From positions 2,917,501-2,981,500 of the forward strand of contig NZ_AP014627.1 of the NCBI RefSeq assembly GCF_001547895.1: a stretch of DNA of 64,000 nucleotides, read 5' to 3'. The DNA comes from Pseudomonas sp. Os17 (GTDB taxonomy: Bacteria; Pseudomonadota; Gammaproteobacteria; Pseudomonadales; Pseudomonadaceae). Of the stretch, positions 42,635 to 51,751 are shown in pieces. The notes under the pieces were generated by a model. That model was not told the origin of the DNA. It saw only the letters and a program-made list of their open reading frames with translations, and made no database searches. Position 1 is the first letter of the stretch; each line of letters starts with the position of its first letter. A program made the position numbers and the translations under genes.

Positions 42635-45346
42635 TTAGAACCACTGCTTGAAGCGGCGGATGTACAGGGTCTTCATGGTCTGGGCGACCACGCAGTAGCT
42701 GAGCAGGGTGCCCACCAGCCACGGGAAGTATTCCCACGGCAGCGGCACCAGGCCGACCATGCTGCCCAGGGGCGAGAAGGGCACGTAGATCCCCAGGGCC
42801 ATCACCAGTCCCGTGGCCAGCATCACCGGCAGGGCCGCGGTGCTCTGGATGAACGGGATCTTGCGGGTGCGCAGCATGTGCACCACCAGGGTCTGGGACA
42901 GCAGCCCCTCGATGAACCAGCCGGACTGGAACAGGGCGGCCATTTCCACGCTGTTGGCGGCGAACACGTACCACATCAGGGCGAAGGTGGTGATGTCGAA
43001 GATCGACGAGGTCGGCCCGATCCACAGCATGAAGCGCCCGATGTTGTTGGCGTCCCACTTGCGCGGCTTGGCCAGGTATTCCTTGTCCATCTTGTCCCAG
43101 GGCAGGGCCAGCTGGGAGAAGTCGTACATCAGGTTCTGCAGCAGCAGGTGGATCGCCAGCATCGGCAGGAAGGGGATGAAGGCACTGGCCACCAGCACCG
43201 AGAACACGTTGCCGAAGTTGGAGCTGGCGGTCATGTTCAGGTACTTCATGATGTTGCCGAAGGTCTCGCGGCCCTTGATCACCCCTTCTTCCAGCACCAT
43301 CAGGCTCTTTTCCAGGAGGATGATGTCCGCCGATTCCTTGGCGATGTCGGTGCCGCTGTCCACCGAGATGCCGACGTCGGCATCGCGCAGGGCCGGGGCG
43401 TCGTTGATGCCGTCGCCGAGGAAGCCCACGGTGTGGCCGTTGGCCTGCAGGGCCTTGAGCACCCGGGACTTCTGCAGCGGGGTGAGCTTGGCGAACACCG
43501 TGCGTTCTTCCACCAGGCGCCCGAGCACCTGGTCATCCATGTGCTCGATGTCGCGACCCAGCAGCGGCTCGCCCGCTTCCAGGCCCACCTCGCGGCAGAT
43601 CTTCGCGGTGACGATGGGGTTGTCGCCGGTCAGCACCTTGACCGTCACGCCGTTGTCACGCAGGGCGGCGATGGCCGGGCCGGCGGTTTCCTTGGGCGGA
43701 TCGAGGAAGGTCAGGAAGCCTTCGATCACCAGCTCGCGCTCATCGCTGGCGCTGTACTGGTTGCGGGTCTGGCTCTTGGGCAGGTCCCGGGTGCCCAGCA
43801 GCAGCACGCGGAAGCCGTCGCGGTTGTAGTCCTCGGCCAGTTGCAGCAGGGCGGCGCGGCGCTCGGCGTCGAGGCTCACGACGATGCCGTCCTGGCGGAC
43901 CCGGGTGGCGGTTTCGAGCATCTCTTCCACCGCGCCCTTGCACACCAAAAGGTGGTCGCCACGGGCGTCGGCGAGGATCACCGACAGACGCCGACGGACG
44001 AAGTCGAAGGGCAGTTCATCGACCTTGCGCCAGGCGGCGGGCGGGGTGAAGTGCGGGTTGCCCTCGGCGAAGGCGACCACGGCGCGGTCCATCAGGTTCT
44101 TCATGCCGCTCTGGTGGTGGCTGTTGAGCCAGGCCAGTTGCAGCACCGCGTCGCAGCGGCTGCCGCTGATGTCGACGTGGTGTTCGAGGATGATCCGGTC
44201 CTGGGTCAGGGTGCCGGTCTTGTCGGTGCACAGCACGTCCATGGCGCCGAAGTTCTGGATCGCGTTGAGGCGCTTGACCACCACCTTGCGCTTGGCCATG
44301 GCCGCGGCGCCCTTGGCCAGGTTGGCGCTGACGATCATTGGCAGCATTTCCGGGGTCAGGCCGACCGCCACCGCCAGGGCGAACATGAAGGCATCGGCCC
44401 AGTCGCCCTTGGTGAAGCCGTTGATCAGCAGGACGATGGGCACCATCACCAGCATGAAGCGGATCAGCAGCCAGCTGACGCTGTTGACCCCACGGTCGAA
44501 GGCGGTCTGCGAGCGCGAGCCGACGATGGAACGGGCCAGGGAACCGAAGTAGGTGCGCTCGCCGGTGGCCACCACCACCGCGGTGGCGGTGCCGCTGACC
44601 ACGTTGGTGCCCATGAAGCAGATGTTCGGCAGGTCCAGCAGGTCCTGCTGGTCGGCGGCCAGGGCCTGGGCGGATTTTTCCTGCACGGCGCCCAGGGTGT
44701 CGTATTTCTCCACCGGCAGGGCTTCGCCGGTGAGCACCGCCTGGCTGATGAACAGGTCGCGGGATTCGATCAGGCGGATGTCCGCCGGGATCATGTCGCC
44801 GGCCGACAGCTGGATGATGTCGCCCACCACCAGCTCGCGCATGGGGACTTCGCGAACCCGGGCCTGCATGCCCATCTGCTCGCGGCGCAGCACCGCAGCG
44901 GTGGTGCGGACCATGGCCTTGAGGGCTTCGGCGGCCTTGGCCGAACGGTGTTCCTGCCAGAAGCGCATCAGGCCGCTGGCCAGCACCATCACCAGGACGA
45001 TGATCACGCCGGTCAGATCAGTTTCTTCGCCGGCTTGCAGCGGCAGCCAGAAGTCGGTGAAGAAACTGATACCGGTCAGGGTCATCAGCACATAGATGAA
45101 GGGGTTGTTGAAGGCTTGCAGCAATTGCACCAGGGCGTGAGGCGGACGGTCGTGGGCGACTTCGTTGTGGCCGTCGCGTTGCAGGCGGCCTTCGGCGTCC
45201 AGTTCAGTCAGGCCGGCGGTGCTGGAGTTGACGTTGGCCAGGGTCACGGCCAGGCCGTTCTGGGCTTCGCGGGCGGCGCGCATCGACAGTTTGTTGCTGT
45301 CGCGGCTGGCGCTGGTGTTGCGGGAAGTTGCGGTTTTTACAGTCAT
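42635..45346 (-). CDS. mgtA: Mg2+-importing P-type ATPase MgtA/MgtB
   Basis: A 903-residue P3B-type ATPase. The phosphorylated Asp375 lies in VLCTDKTGTLTQ, the actuator loop around LTGEALPVEKYD, the nucleotide domain KGAVEEML, and the hinge GDGINDAPALRDADVGI. About ten membrane helices are visible, including PEMLPMIV before the P-domain as in MgtA/B. It imports Mg2+ at the inner membrane under low-Mg2+ conditions. The ATG at 45346 has AGGAG seven bases upstream. The 5' leader lacks an obvious riboswitch but has an inverted repeat at 45474-45512. Confidence 0.95.
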   Translation of the reverse strand: MTVKTATSRNTSASRDSNKLSMRAAREAQNGLAVTLANVNSSTAGLTELDAEGRLQRDGHNEVAHDRPPHALVQLLQAFNNPFIYVLMTLTGISFFTDFWLPLQAGEETDLTGVIIVLVMVLASGLMRFWQEHRSAKAAEALKAMVRTTAAVLRREQMGMQARVREVPMRELVVGDIIQLSAGDMIPADIRLIESRDLFISQAVLTGEALPVEKYDTLGAVQEKSAQALAADQQDLLDLPNICFMGTNVVSGTATAVVVATGERTYFGSLARSIVGSRSQTAFDRGVNSVSWLLIRFMLVMVPIVLLINGFTKGDWADAFMFALAVAVGLTPEMLPMIVSANLAKGAAAMAKRKVVVKRLNAIQNFGAMDVLCTDKTGTLTQDRIILEHHVDISGSRCDAVLQLAWLNSHHQSGMKNLMDRAVVAFAEGNPHFTPPAAWRKVDELPFDFVRRRLSVILADARGDHLLVCKGAVEEMLETATRVRQDGIVVSLDAERRAALLQLAEDYNRDGFRVLLLGTRDLPKSQTRNQYSASDERELVIEGFLTFLDPPKETAGPAIAALRDNGVTVKVLTGDNPIVTAKICREVGLEAGEPLLGRDIEHMDDQVLGRLVEERTVFAKLTPLQKSRVLKALQANGHTVGFLGDGINDAPALRDADVGISVDSGTDIAKESADIILLEKSLMVLEEGVIKGRETFGNIMKYLNMTASSNFGNVFSVLVASAFIPFLPMLAIHLLLQNLMYDFSQLALPWDKMDKEYLAKPRKWDANNIGRFMLWIGPTSSIFDITTFALMWYVFAANSVEMAALFQSGWFIEGLLSQTLVVHMLRTRKIPFIQSTAALPVMLATGLVMALGIYVPFSPLGSMVGLVPLPWEYFPWLVGTLLSYCVVAQTMKTLYIRRFKQWF

Positions 45347-45473
45347 TGCGTGTGCTCCTGCCGCCTGACTGCGACACGACACACCGACAACTCAACTAAT
45401 TAAAGACGAGCGAAAGTATGTCGAATCGCAGGTTGGCGATCGATTAGGATCTTGGCGTTTTTCAGGTTTTAAC

Positions 45474-45512
45474 GTTCGCTGTCCAAACAGTGAAGTTGAA
45501 TGGACAGCGAAC
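45474..45512. promoter_or_regulatory. Perfect inverted repeat upstream of mgtA
   Basis: GTTCGCTGTCC (45474-45484) and GGACAGCGAAC (45502-45512) form an 11-base perfect inverted repeat with a 17-base spacer. It sits about 130 bases before the mgtA start in the 285-base gap between mgtA and the small gene at 45632. No T-run follows in either direction. It may be an operator or a structured mRNA leader. Confidence 0.5.
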
Positions 45513-45631
45513 CTACTACTGGCCTCTTCCATAACTTTCTCCAACAGAATTAGTTAACTAACAGGCAATAAGAAACCGTCGAACTTCAAACTTGAAAGTT
45601 CGTGGGTAAACAACGGTGAATGACCGTCGAA

Positions 45632-45919
45632 TCAGGCGGAAGTGCGCGCCCCGAGGTACAGGCCGAAGATCAGTCCGGCCTGCCGCAGCAGGGCTGCGCC
45701 CCGACTCTGCGGGTCCTGGCTGTCGTCCAGGCTCCAGCGTTGCTGGAGCTGGCCGGTCATCGGGCAGACGCGCCAATTGGCCCGCAGGGCGGTGCTGGCG
45801 GTGGGCACGCAAGAGGAGAAGGGGGAGCGCGCCAGAACCTTGGGCTCACGGCACAGCCGGACCCGCATGGTCGCAGCGAAGGCGCGTACGCCTGGCAGTA
45901 CGGAAGATGTGAAGTGCAT
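45632..45919 (-). CDS. Small hypothetical protein upstream of mgtA
   Basis: A 95-residue protein starting MHFTSSVLPGVRAFAATMRV and ending AGLIFGLYLGARTSA. GAGG lies eight bases before the ATG at 45919. It is basic in its first half and has a short hydrophobic C-terminal helix. No family recognised. It shares the strand and neighbourhood of mgtA and may be co-regulated. Confidence 0.5.
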   Translation of the reverse strand: MHFTSSVLPGVRAFAATMRVRLCREPKVLARSPFSSCVPTASTALRANWRVCPMTGQLQQRWSLDDSQDPQSRGAALLRQAGLIFGLYLGARTSA

Positions 45920-46102
45920 AACTTTTGCCTCGTGACCGGACTGGTTCCGGGGAGGCAAGTTACGTTGGAGCGTCAAGCCCTAGCGCAGCTTACCCGACCG
46001 CGGAGTCGAGTCCCGTCATTGTTCAGGGGTGCCTGGCGCTGCGCAGCGGCAGTGACCAGACAGCGTCTAGATACTGTGTCCATTGGCTTCTTTAGTGAGT
46101 TG

Positions 46103-46125
46103 AAAAAAGGCCGGTTTGACCGGCC
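46103..46125 (-). terminator. Orphan rho-independent terminator (minus strand)
   Basis: On the minus strand GGCCGGT-CAA-ACCGGCC is followed directly by six T (the As at 46103-46108). It is a textbook terminator. The nearest upstream minus-strand gene already has its own terminator at 46271-46307, so the transcript ended here is not accounted for. It lies in the 406-base gap between the genes at 45632 and 46327, where I see no coding region. Confidence 0.7.
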
Positions 46126-46270
46126 CGCGCAATTTACTCAGGAGGGTCCCGGGAGTCAAGGTCAAATTGTCTTGAAAGAGTATTTGGCGATGAAGTTTCA
46201 GGTGAGGTTCAGCTAAGAGACTAAGTTTAGTGCTGCAACAGCCGGGCTTATATAACGAGGGGTAATGAAA

Positions 46271-46307
46271 AAGTGCTCATGCCAGAGACCGGATGACATG
46301 AGCACTT
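46271..46307 (-). terminator. Terminator of the gene at 46327
   Basis: On the minus strand AAGTGCTCATG pairs with CATGAGCACTT across a 15-base loop and is followed by a T-run (CACTTTTTC). It begins 20 bases after the stop of the minus-strand gene 46327-46677. Confidence 0.85.
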
Positions 46308-46326
46308 GATATAACTTTGCCGATGA

Positions 46327-46677
46327 TCAATTCAACACGTGCCGGGAGATGTCCTTGTACGTGTCGCTGTCGGTGGCGGCCATCAGTTGCCGGCCATCCT
46401 TGAGGGTGCCGATGAAGGTCACTTCGTTTTCCGTCCCCGCCATCAGGTAACCGGCAATGGCGCCTACCGGCCCCAGCAGCATGGCGCCGGCCACGCCATA
46501 ACCGAAGGCGTCCTTGTTGGCGACGGGGCTTTCAGTGGCGATCTCCAGGCTCTTGAACGCCGACGCCTTGACCTCGACACCGGAGCTGTTGAATACCGTC
46601 TTGAGCCTGAAGGTGCCGTGCCGGTACTCGCCGGCGCCTTGCAGAAAATCGCCCGATAGAACTTCGATCTTTGCCAT
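46327..46677 (-). CDS. Hypothetical protein with glycine-zipper-like helix
   Basis: A 116-residue protein, MAKIEVLSGDFLQGAGEY at the start, with a Gly/Ala-rich hydrophobic segment (GYGVAGAMLLGPVGAIAG) near residue 60 and a beta-type tail (EVTFIGTLKDGRQLMAAT). It looks like a small cytosolic or membrane-associated protein of unknown function. AAGGAT precedes the ATG at 46677. It is monocistronic, with its own terminator. Confidence 0.7.
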   Translation of the reverse strand: MAKIEVLSGDFLQGAGEYRHGTFRLKTVFNSSGVEVKASAFKSLEIATESPVANKDAFGYGVAGAMLLGPVGAIAGYLMAGTENEVTFIGTLKDGRQLMAATDSDTYKDISRHVLN

Positions 46678-47236
46678 GTTGAATCATCCTTGTCCAAGCA
46701 TAACCAGATGGGCCATTGAGCCCCTGGTCATGGGGGGCGTCAACGGGGTTGCGATGAAGGGTGCTACCACCAGTCCGCCTTCACCTGTCCTGAGCCTCGG
46801 CCAGGATCCTGCGCTCAATGCTGATCCAGATCAGGGCTGTGAATGGTTGTAGCAGTCCGCGGCGCCCGGACCGCGTCGTTCCGACCAGTGGCGGTCACGC
46901 AGCCGGGGCGGGGCGGCGGGGAATGGCGATGTTAAAAAATGTTAGATTGAAAAATATCTTCACATAATCCGTTCATTGGTGGATGATCGTTCACAGCCAA
47001 CGTTCAACCTGATAACAACAGCAACAGGATGGCCACGATGATCGATTCGCTCCTGCCTTCCAGCGCACCCGCCCAGGGTGCCCTGTGCCGCCACGCTGCC
47101 CATTCGGGCGCAGTGCCTGTTGCTGCCTGTTCACCTTCGTCTGCCGGGCCCGCTGCCCGGGTTTCCCTGCCTTCCCCGGTTGCTGGCCGTCGCCTGTCTG
47201 GCGTGGTCCGGCCGTGGTCTTTCACTGGAGTCCCCC
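46678..47236. other. Intergenic region before the tetronate operon
   Basis: A 559-base gap. The left part has no support for genes. An AT-rich stretch (46930-46970) probably carries the operon promoter. A 71-codon frame (47029-47244, ATG preceded by ACAGG) ends just inside ltnD in another frame. It has no protein-like motifs; I treat it as a possible leader ORF, not a gene. Confidence 0.4.
46970..47006. promoter_or_regulatory. Three CGTTCA direct repeats upstream of ltnD
   Basis: CGTTCA occurs at 46970-46975, 46988-46993 and 47001-47006, right after the AT-rich promoter-like stretch. Direct repeats of this kind fit operators of DeoR-family repressors, and a DeoR gene lies at 54122-54934. This is inference. 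Confidence 0.35.
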
Positions 47237-48142
47237 ATGAATAACAACAATGTCGGTGTCATCGGTCTTGGCGCCATGGGCCTGGGCATCGCCCGGTCGT
47301 TGCTGCGCAGCGGTTTCAAGGTGCATGCCTGTGACGTGCGTGCCGCCGTCACCGAGCAGTTCGCCGCCGAAGGCGGCGTGGCCTGCGCCTCGGCCGCCCA
47401 GCTGGCAGAGCAGTGCGAGGTGATCATCACCGTGGTGGTCAATGCCGAGCAGACCGAGAGCGTGCTGTTTGGCGAGGGCGGGGCGGTCGCGGCATTGCGC
47501 CCCGGCAGCCTGGTGATCGGTTGCGCCACCGTGGCCCCGACCTACGCCGTGGACCTGGGCCAGCGCCTGGAGGCCCTGGGCTTGCTCTATCTGGATGCAC
47601 CGATCTCCGGGGGCGCGGCCAAGGCTGCCGCCGGCGAGATGACCATGATGACCTCCGGCCCGGCGGCCGCTTACGCCAAGGCCGAGGCGATCCTTGCGGG
47701 CATGGCCGGCAAGGTCTATCGCCTGGGGGATGCCCATGGGCTGGGCTCCAAGGTCAAGATCATCAACCAGTTGCTGGCCGGGGTGCACATTGCCGCCTCC
47801 GCCGAAGCCATGGCCCTGGGCCTGCGCGAAGGGGTGGACGCCGATGCCCTGTACGAGGTGATCACCCACAGCGCCGGTAACTCGTGGATGTTCGAGAACC
47901 GCGTGCCGCATATCCTCAAGGCCGACTACACGCCGTTGTCCGCAGTGGACATCTTCGTCAAGGACCTGGGCCTGGTGCTGGATACCGCTCGGGCCAGCAA
48001 GTTCCCGCTGCCGCTGTCGGCCACCGCGCACCAGATGTTCATGCAGGCCTCCAGCGCCGGTTTCGGCCGCGAGGACGACTCGGCGGTGATCAAGATCTTC
48101 CCGGGCATCGAGCTGCCCGTGGCCAAGCCTGATGCCGTTTGA
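47237..48142 (+). CDS. ltnD: L-threonate dehydrogenase-type beta-hydroxyacid dehydrogenase
   Basis: A 301-residue NAD-dependent enzyme. The N-terminal Rossmann motif is VGVIGLGAMGLGIARSLL. The substrate signature lies in LDAPISGGAAKAAAGEMT, and the catalytic Lys region is GLGSKVKIINQLLAGVHI. With otnK, otnC and otnI next to it, it should oxidise L-threonate or D-erythronate to 2-oxo-tetronate, the first step of the tetronate pathway described for bacteria; which acid is preferred is not decidable here. GGAG precedes the ATG at 47237. Longer frames start within the leader and are rejected. Confidence 0.88.
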   Translation: MNNNNVGVIGLGAMGLGIARSLLRSGFKVHACDVRAAVTEQFAAEGGVACASAAQLAEQCEVIITVVVNAEQTESVLFGEGGAVAALRPGSLVIGCATVAPTYAVDLGQRLEALGLLYLDAPISGGAAKAAAGEMTMMTSGPAAAYAKAEAILAGMAGKVYRLGDAHGLGSKVKIINQLLAGVHIAASAEAMALGLREGVDADALYEVITHSAGNSWMFENRVPHILKADYTPLSAVDIFVKDLGLVLDTARASKFPLPLSATAHQMFMQASSAGFGREDDSAVIKIFPGIELPVAKPDAV

Positions 48143-48152
48143 GGAGCCTGTG

Positions 48153-49445
48153 ATGACGACTTCCACTCCACGCCCGTTGCTGGGTTGCATCGCCGATGAC
48201 TTCACCGGCGCCACCGACCTGGCCAACATGCTGGTGCGCGGCGGCATGCGCACGGTGCAGAGCATTGGCATTCCCAGCGCCGAAGTGGCCGCCGGCCTGG
48301 ACGCCGACGCCGTGGTGATCGCCCTGAAGTCCCGCACCACGCCGGTGGGCGAGGCGGTGGCCGAATCCCTGGCGGCCCTGCACTGGCTGCGCGAGCAGGG
48401 CTGCGAACAGATCTTCTTCAAGTACTGCTCGACCTTCGACTCCACCGCGGCGGGCAATATCGGTCAGGTCAGCGAGGCCTTGCTCAAGGCCCTGGGCAGC
48501 GATTTCACCCTGGCTTGCCCGGCGTTTCCGGAGAACGGCCGGACGATTTTCCGTGGCCACCTGTTCGTCCAGGACCAGTTGCTCAACGAGTCCGGCATGC
48601 AGCATCACCCGCTGACGCCGATGACCGACGCCAACCTGGTGCGGGTGCTGCAAGCGCAGACTGTGCTGCCGGTGGGCCTGCTGCGTTACGACAGCGTCGC
48701 CCAGGGCGTGGACGCGGTGCGGGCGAAGATCGCCGAACTGCGGGGCAAGGGCGTCGCCATGGCGATTGCCGATGCGCTGTCCGATGCCGACCTCTATACC
48801 CTCGGCGCGGCCTGCGCCGACCTGCCGCTGTTGACCGGCGGTTCCGGGCTGGCCCTGGGCCTGCCGGAGAACTTCCGCCGCGCCGGCAAGCTGCGGGACC
48901 TGGACGCCGCGAGCCTGCCGCCGGTGGCCGGTGGCGAAGTGGTGCTGGCCGGCAGTGCCTCGGCGGCGACCAATGCCCAGGTGGACGCCTGGCTGGAAGC
49001 CGAGCGCCCAGCCCTACGCATCGATCCCCTGGCCCTGGCGGCCGGTGAACCGGTGGTGGCCCAGGCCCTGGCCTTTGTCCAGGCCCAGCAGGACACCGTG
49101 CTGATCTACGCCACCAGCACCCCCGAGCAGGTCAAGGCGGTGCAGCGGCAATTGGGCGTGGAGCGCGCCGGGGCCCTGGTGGAGAACGCCCTGGGCGAGA
49201 TCGCCCGGGGCCTGCGGGATAACGGCGTGCGCCGCTTCGTGGTGGCCGGTGGCGAAACCTCGGGGGCGGTGGTCAAGGCCCTGGGCGTGCGCCTGTTGCA
49301 GATCGGTGCGCAGATCGACCCCGGAGTGCCGGCCACGGTCAGTAGCGGCGGCGAGCCCCTGGCCCTGGCCCTGAAGTCCGGCAACTTCGGCGGTCGCGAC
49401 TTTTTCAGCAAGGCCCTGGGCCAACTGGCCGGAGGTCAGCCATGA
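48153..49445 (+). CDS. otnK: 3-oxo-tetronate kinase
   Basis: A 430-residue DUF1537 (four-carbon acid sugar kinase) protein. The N-terminal substrate domain has LLGCIADDFTGATDLANML and FFKYCSTFDSTAAGNIG. The C-terminal nucleotide domain has RRFVVAGGETSGAVVKALG and PGVPATVSSGG. It phosphorylates 3-oxo-tetronate at C4. GAGGAG precedes the ATG at 48153, ten bases after ltnD; it overlaps otnC by four bases. Confidence 0.92.
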   Translation: MTTSTPRPLLGCIADDFTGATDLANMLVRGGMRTVQSIGIPSAEVAAGLDADAVVIALKSRTTPVGEAVAESLAALHWLREQGCEQIFFKYCSTFDSTAAGNIGQVSEALLKALGSDFTLACPAFPENGRTIFRGHLFVQDQLLNESGMQHHPLTPMTDANLVRVLQAQTVLPVGLLRYDSVAQGVDAVRAKIAELRGKGVAMAIADALSDADLYTLGAACADLPLLTGGSGLALGLPENFRRAGKLRDLDAASLPPVAGGEVVLAGSASAATNAQVDAWLEAERPALRIDPLALAAGEPVVAQALAFVQAQQDTVLIYATSTPEQVKAVQRQLGVERAGALVENALGEIARGLRDNGVRRFVVAGGETSGAVVKALGVRLLQIGAQIDPGVPATVSSGGEPLALALKSGNFGGRDFFSKALGQLAGGQP

Positions 49446-50080
49446 GCCGGGAAAACGCTCTGCGCGAAGAAATCTGCGACGTCGGCCGCAGCCTGTATCA
49501 GCGCGGCTACACCGTGGGCAGCGCCGGCAACATCAGCGCGCGGCTCGACGATGGTTGGCTGATCACCCCCACCGACGTCTGCCTCGGGCGCCTCGATCCG
49601 GCGGCGATTGCCAAGGTCAACCTGGCGGGGGAGTGGGTCAGCGGCGACAAGCCGTCCAAGACCCTGGCCCTGCATCGCCAGGTGTATGACCGCAATCCGG
49701 GGGTGGGCGGTGTGGTGCACACCCATTCCACCCATCTGGTGGCATTGACCCTGGCCGGGGTCTGGCGCGACGACGACATCCTGCCACCGCTGACCCCGTA
49801 TCAGGTGATGAAGGTCGGGCACATTCCACTGATCGGCTACCAGCGTCCGGGTTCGCCCAAGGTCGCCGAGCAGGTGGCGCAACTGGCCAACCGGGTGCGC
49901 GGGGTGATGCTCGAACGCCTCGGCCCGGTGGTCTGGGAAAGCAGCGTGTCCAAGGCCAGCTACGCCCTGGAGGAGCTGGAGGAAACCGCGCGCCTGTGGT
50001 TGCTCACCCAGCCGCGCCCGGCGCCTCTGGACCAGACCGCGCTGGATGAACTGCGGGACGCCTTCGGCGCCGCCTGGTAA
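49442..50080 (+). CDS. otnC: 3-oxo-tetronate 4-phosphate decarboxylase
   Basis: A 212-residue class II aldolase fold. The substrate loop is SAGNISARLDDGWLITP, and the zinc His pair lies in VVHTHSTHLVALTLAG. It decarboxylates 3-oxo-tetronate 4-phosphate to dihydroxyacetone phosphate plus CO2, ending the pathway in glycolysis. The start overlaps the otnK stop (ATGA). Confidence 0.92.
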   Translation: MSRENALREEICDVGRSLYQRGYTVGSAGNISARLDDGWLITPTDVCLGRLDPAAIAKVNLAGEWVSGDKPSKTLALHRQVYDRNPGVGGVVHTHSTHLVALTLAGVWRDDDILPPLTPYQVMKVGHIPLIGYQRPGSPKVAEQVAQLANRVRGVMLERLGPVVWESSVSKASYALEELEETARLWLLTQPRPAPLDQTALDELRDAFGAAW

Positions 50081-50266
50081 ACGCAGCACGACTGCCAACG
50101 CTTGATGCAAGCCTGTCCCCGGGAGCCTTGACAGGACTCCCGTGGGGAGCGGCTTGCCGGTAAAAACAATAACAACAGGACTTCCCGAGATGAATGACTG
50201 CATGTGCTTTACGGGTTCCAGCGTCACCTGCCACACCTGCCAGCCACTATGTGGAGGGCTTGGCCA

Positions 50267-51730
50267 ATGAGCCCGCTGATTCTGATGATCACCGCCGGGG
50301 CCGGTATCGCCCTGCTGCTGTTTCTGGTGCTCAAGTACAAGTTCCAGCCCTTTGTCGCGCTGATGCTGGTGAGCATCCTGGTGGCGCTGGTGGCCGGGGT
50401 GAAACCGGCGGAACTGGTGGCCACCATCGAAGGCGGCATGGGCAAGACCCTTGGCCACATCGCCATCATCATCGCCCTGGGCGCCATGATCGGCCGCATC
50501 ATCGAGCTGTCCGGCGGTGCCGAGGCCCTGGCCAAGACCCTGATCGAGCGCTTCGGCAACCGCCGCACGCCCCTGGCCCTGACCATGGCCGGCTTCATCA
50601 TCGGCGTGCCGGTGTTCTTCGAAGTCGGGGTGATCATCCTCATGCCGCTGGCCTACGGCGTGGCCCGCAGTGCGCGCAAGCCGCTGCTGGTGTTCGCCTT
50701 GCCGATGTGCGCCGCGCTGCTCACCGTGCACGCCTTCCTGCCGCCCCATCCGGGCGCGGTGGCGGCGGCCAGCCAGCTGGGGGCGGACCTGGGTCGGGTG
50801 CTGATGTTCGGCCTGCCGCTGACCGCGCTGCTGTGCTACGTCGGCTACCGCGTGGCGGGGCGCATGACCCGGCGCAACTACCCGATGACCGACGACATCC
50901 GCGCCGAAGTCTATGGCCCGCACGTCACCAATGAAGACCTCGCGGCCTGGAACAACGGCGCCGCACAGCCGGCCAGCCCGCAAGCGGTGGCGGCCGTGGC
51001 CCATATGGGCCTGGAGGAATCCACCGGCAGCCTGGCGGCGAAACTGCCGCCGGCGCCACCACCGGGGTTCGGCCTGATCGTCGGCCTGATCCTGCTGCCC
51101 ATCGTGCTGATCCTGCTGGGCACCCTGGCCACCTCGTTGCTGCCGGTGGAGTCCGCCCTGCGCGGGGTGCTCACGGTACTGGGTGCGCCGCTGGTGGCGC
51201 TGCTGCTGGACACCTTGCTCTGTGCCTGGCTGCTGGGCTCGCGCCGTGGCTGGAGCCGCAGCCAGGTGTCCGATGTGATCGGCTCGGCGCTGCCCGGCGT
51301 GGCCATGGTGATCCTGATCGCTGGTGCCGGCGGGGTGTTCGGCAAGGTCCTGGTGGACACCGGGATCGGCGCGGTGGTCTCCGACCTGCTGCGCACCACC
51401 GGGCTGCCGGTCCTGGCCCTGGGCTTCTTGCTGACCATGCTGCTGCGCGCCGTGCAGGGCTCCACCACCGTGGCCCTGGTGACCACGGCCGGGATCATCG
51501 CGCCGCTGATCGCCACCCTTAACCTGAGCCCCAACCACATGGCCCTGCTGTGCCTGGCCATGGGCGGTGGCGGGCTGGCCATGTCCCATATCAACGACGC
51601 CGGGTACTGGATCTTCACCAAGCTGGCCGGGCTCAACGTCGCCGATGGCCTGCGCACCTGGACCGTGATTACCACCTTGCTCGGCACCTTGGGGTTCTGT
51701 ATTACCCTGCTGATCTGGCCGTTTGTCTGA
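50267..51730 (+). CDS. GntP-family sugar-acid transporter
   Basis: A 487-residue inner-membrane protein with about 12 helices. GTP-like blocks of the gluconate permease family are seen: IIIALGAMIGRIIELSGGAE, PVFFEVGVIILMPLAYGVA and the C-terminal RAVQGSTTVALVTTAG. By context it imports a tetronate (threonate, erythronate) with protons. The ATG at 50267 follows GTGGAGGG. A 186-base spacer with a REP-like fragment (about 50140-50160) separates it from otnC. Confidence 0.9.
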   Translation: MSPLILMITAGAGIALLLFLVLKYKFQPFVALMLVSILVALVAGVKPAELVATIEGGMGKTLGHIAIIIALGAMIGRIIELSGGAEALAKTLIERFGNRRTPLALTMAGFIIGVPVFFEVGVIILMPLAYGVARSARKPLLVFALPMCAALLTVHAFLPPHPGAVAAASQLGADLGRVLMFGLPLTALLCYVGYRVAGRMTRRNYPMTDDIRAEVYGPHVTNEDLAAWNNGAAQPASPQAVAAVAHMGLEESTGSLAAKLPPAPPPGFGLIVGLILLPIVLILLGTLATSLLPVESALRGVLTVLGAPLVALLLDTLLCAWLLGSRRGWSRSQVSDVIGSALPGVAMVILIAGAGGVFGKVLVDTGIGAVVSDLLRTTGLPVLALGFLLTMLLRAVQGSTTVALVTTAGIIAPLIATLNLSPNHMALLCLAMGGGGLAMSHINDAGYWIFTKLAGLNVADGLRTWTVITTLLGTLGFCITLLIWPFV

Positions 51731-51751
51731 CCCTTTGTCCCAGGAGTTCCC

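Noticed and set aside
41429..45403. Plus-strand open frame of 1324 codons opposite the Pi cotransporter and mgtA
   Set aside because: It is antisense to two clear genes (QSS motif transporter and P-type ATPase), has the low-complexity Gln/His/Ala/Gly composition expected from reading GC-rich codons backwards, and shows no domains.
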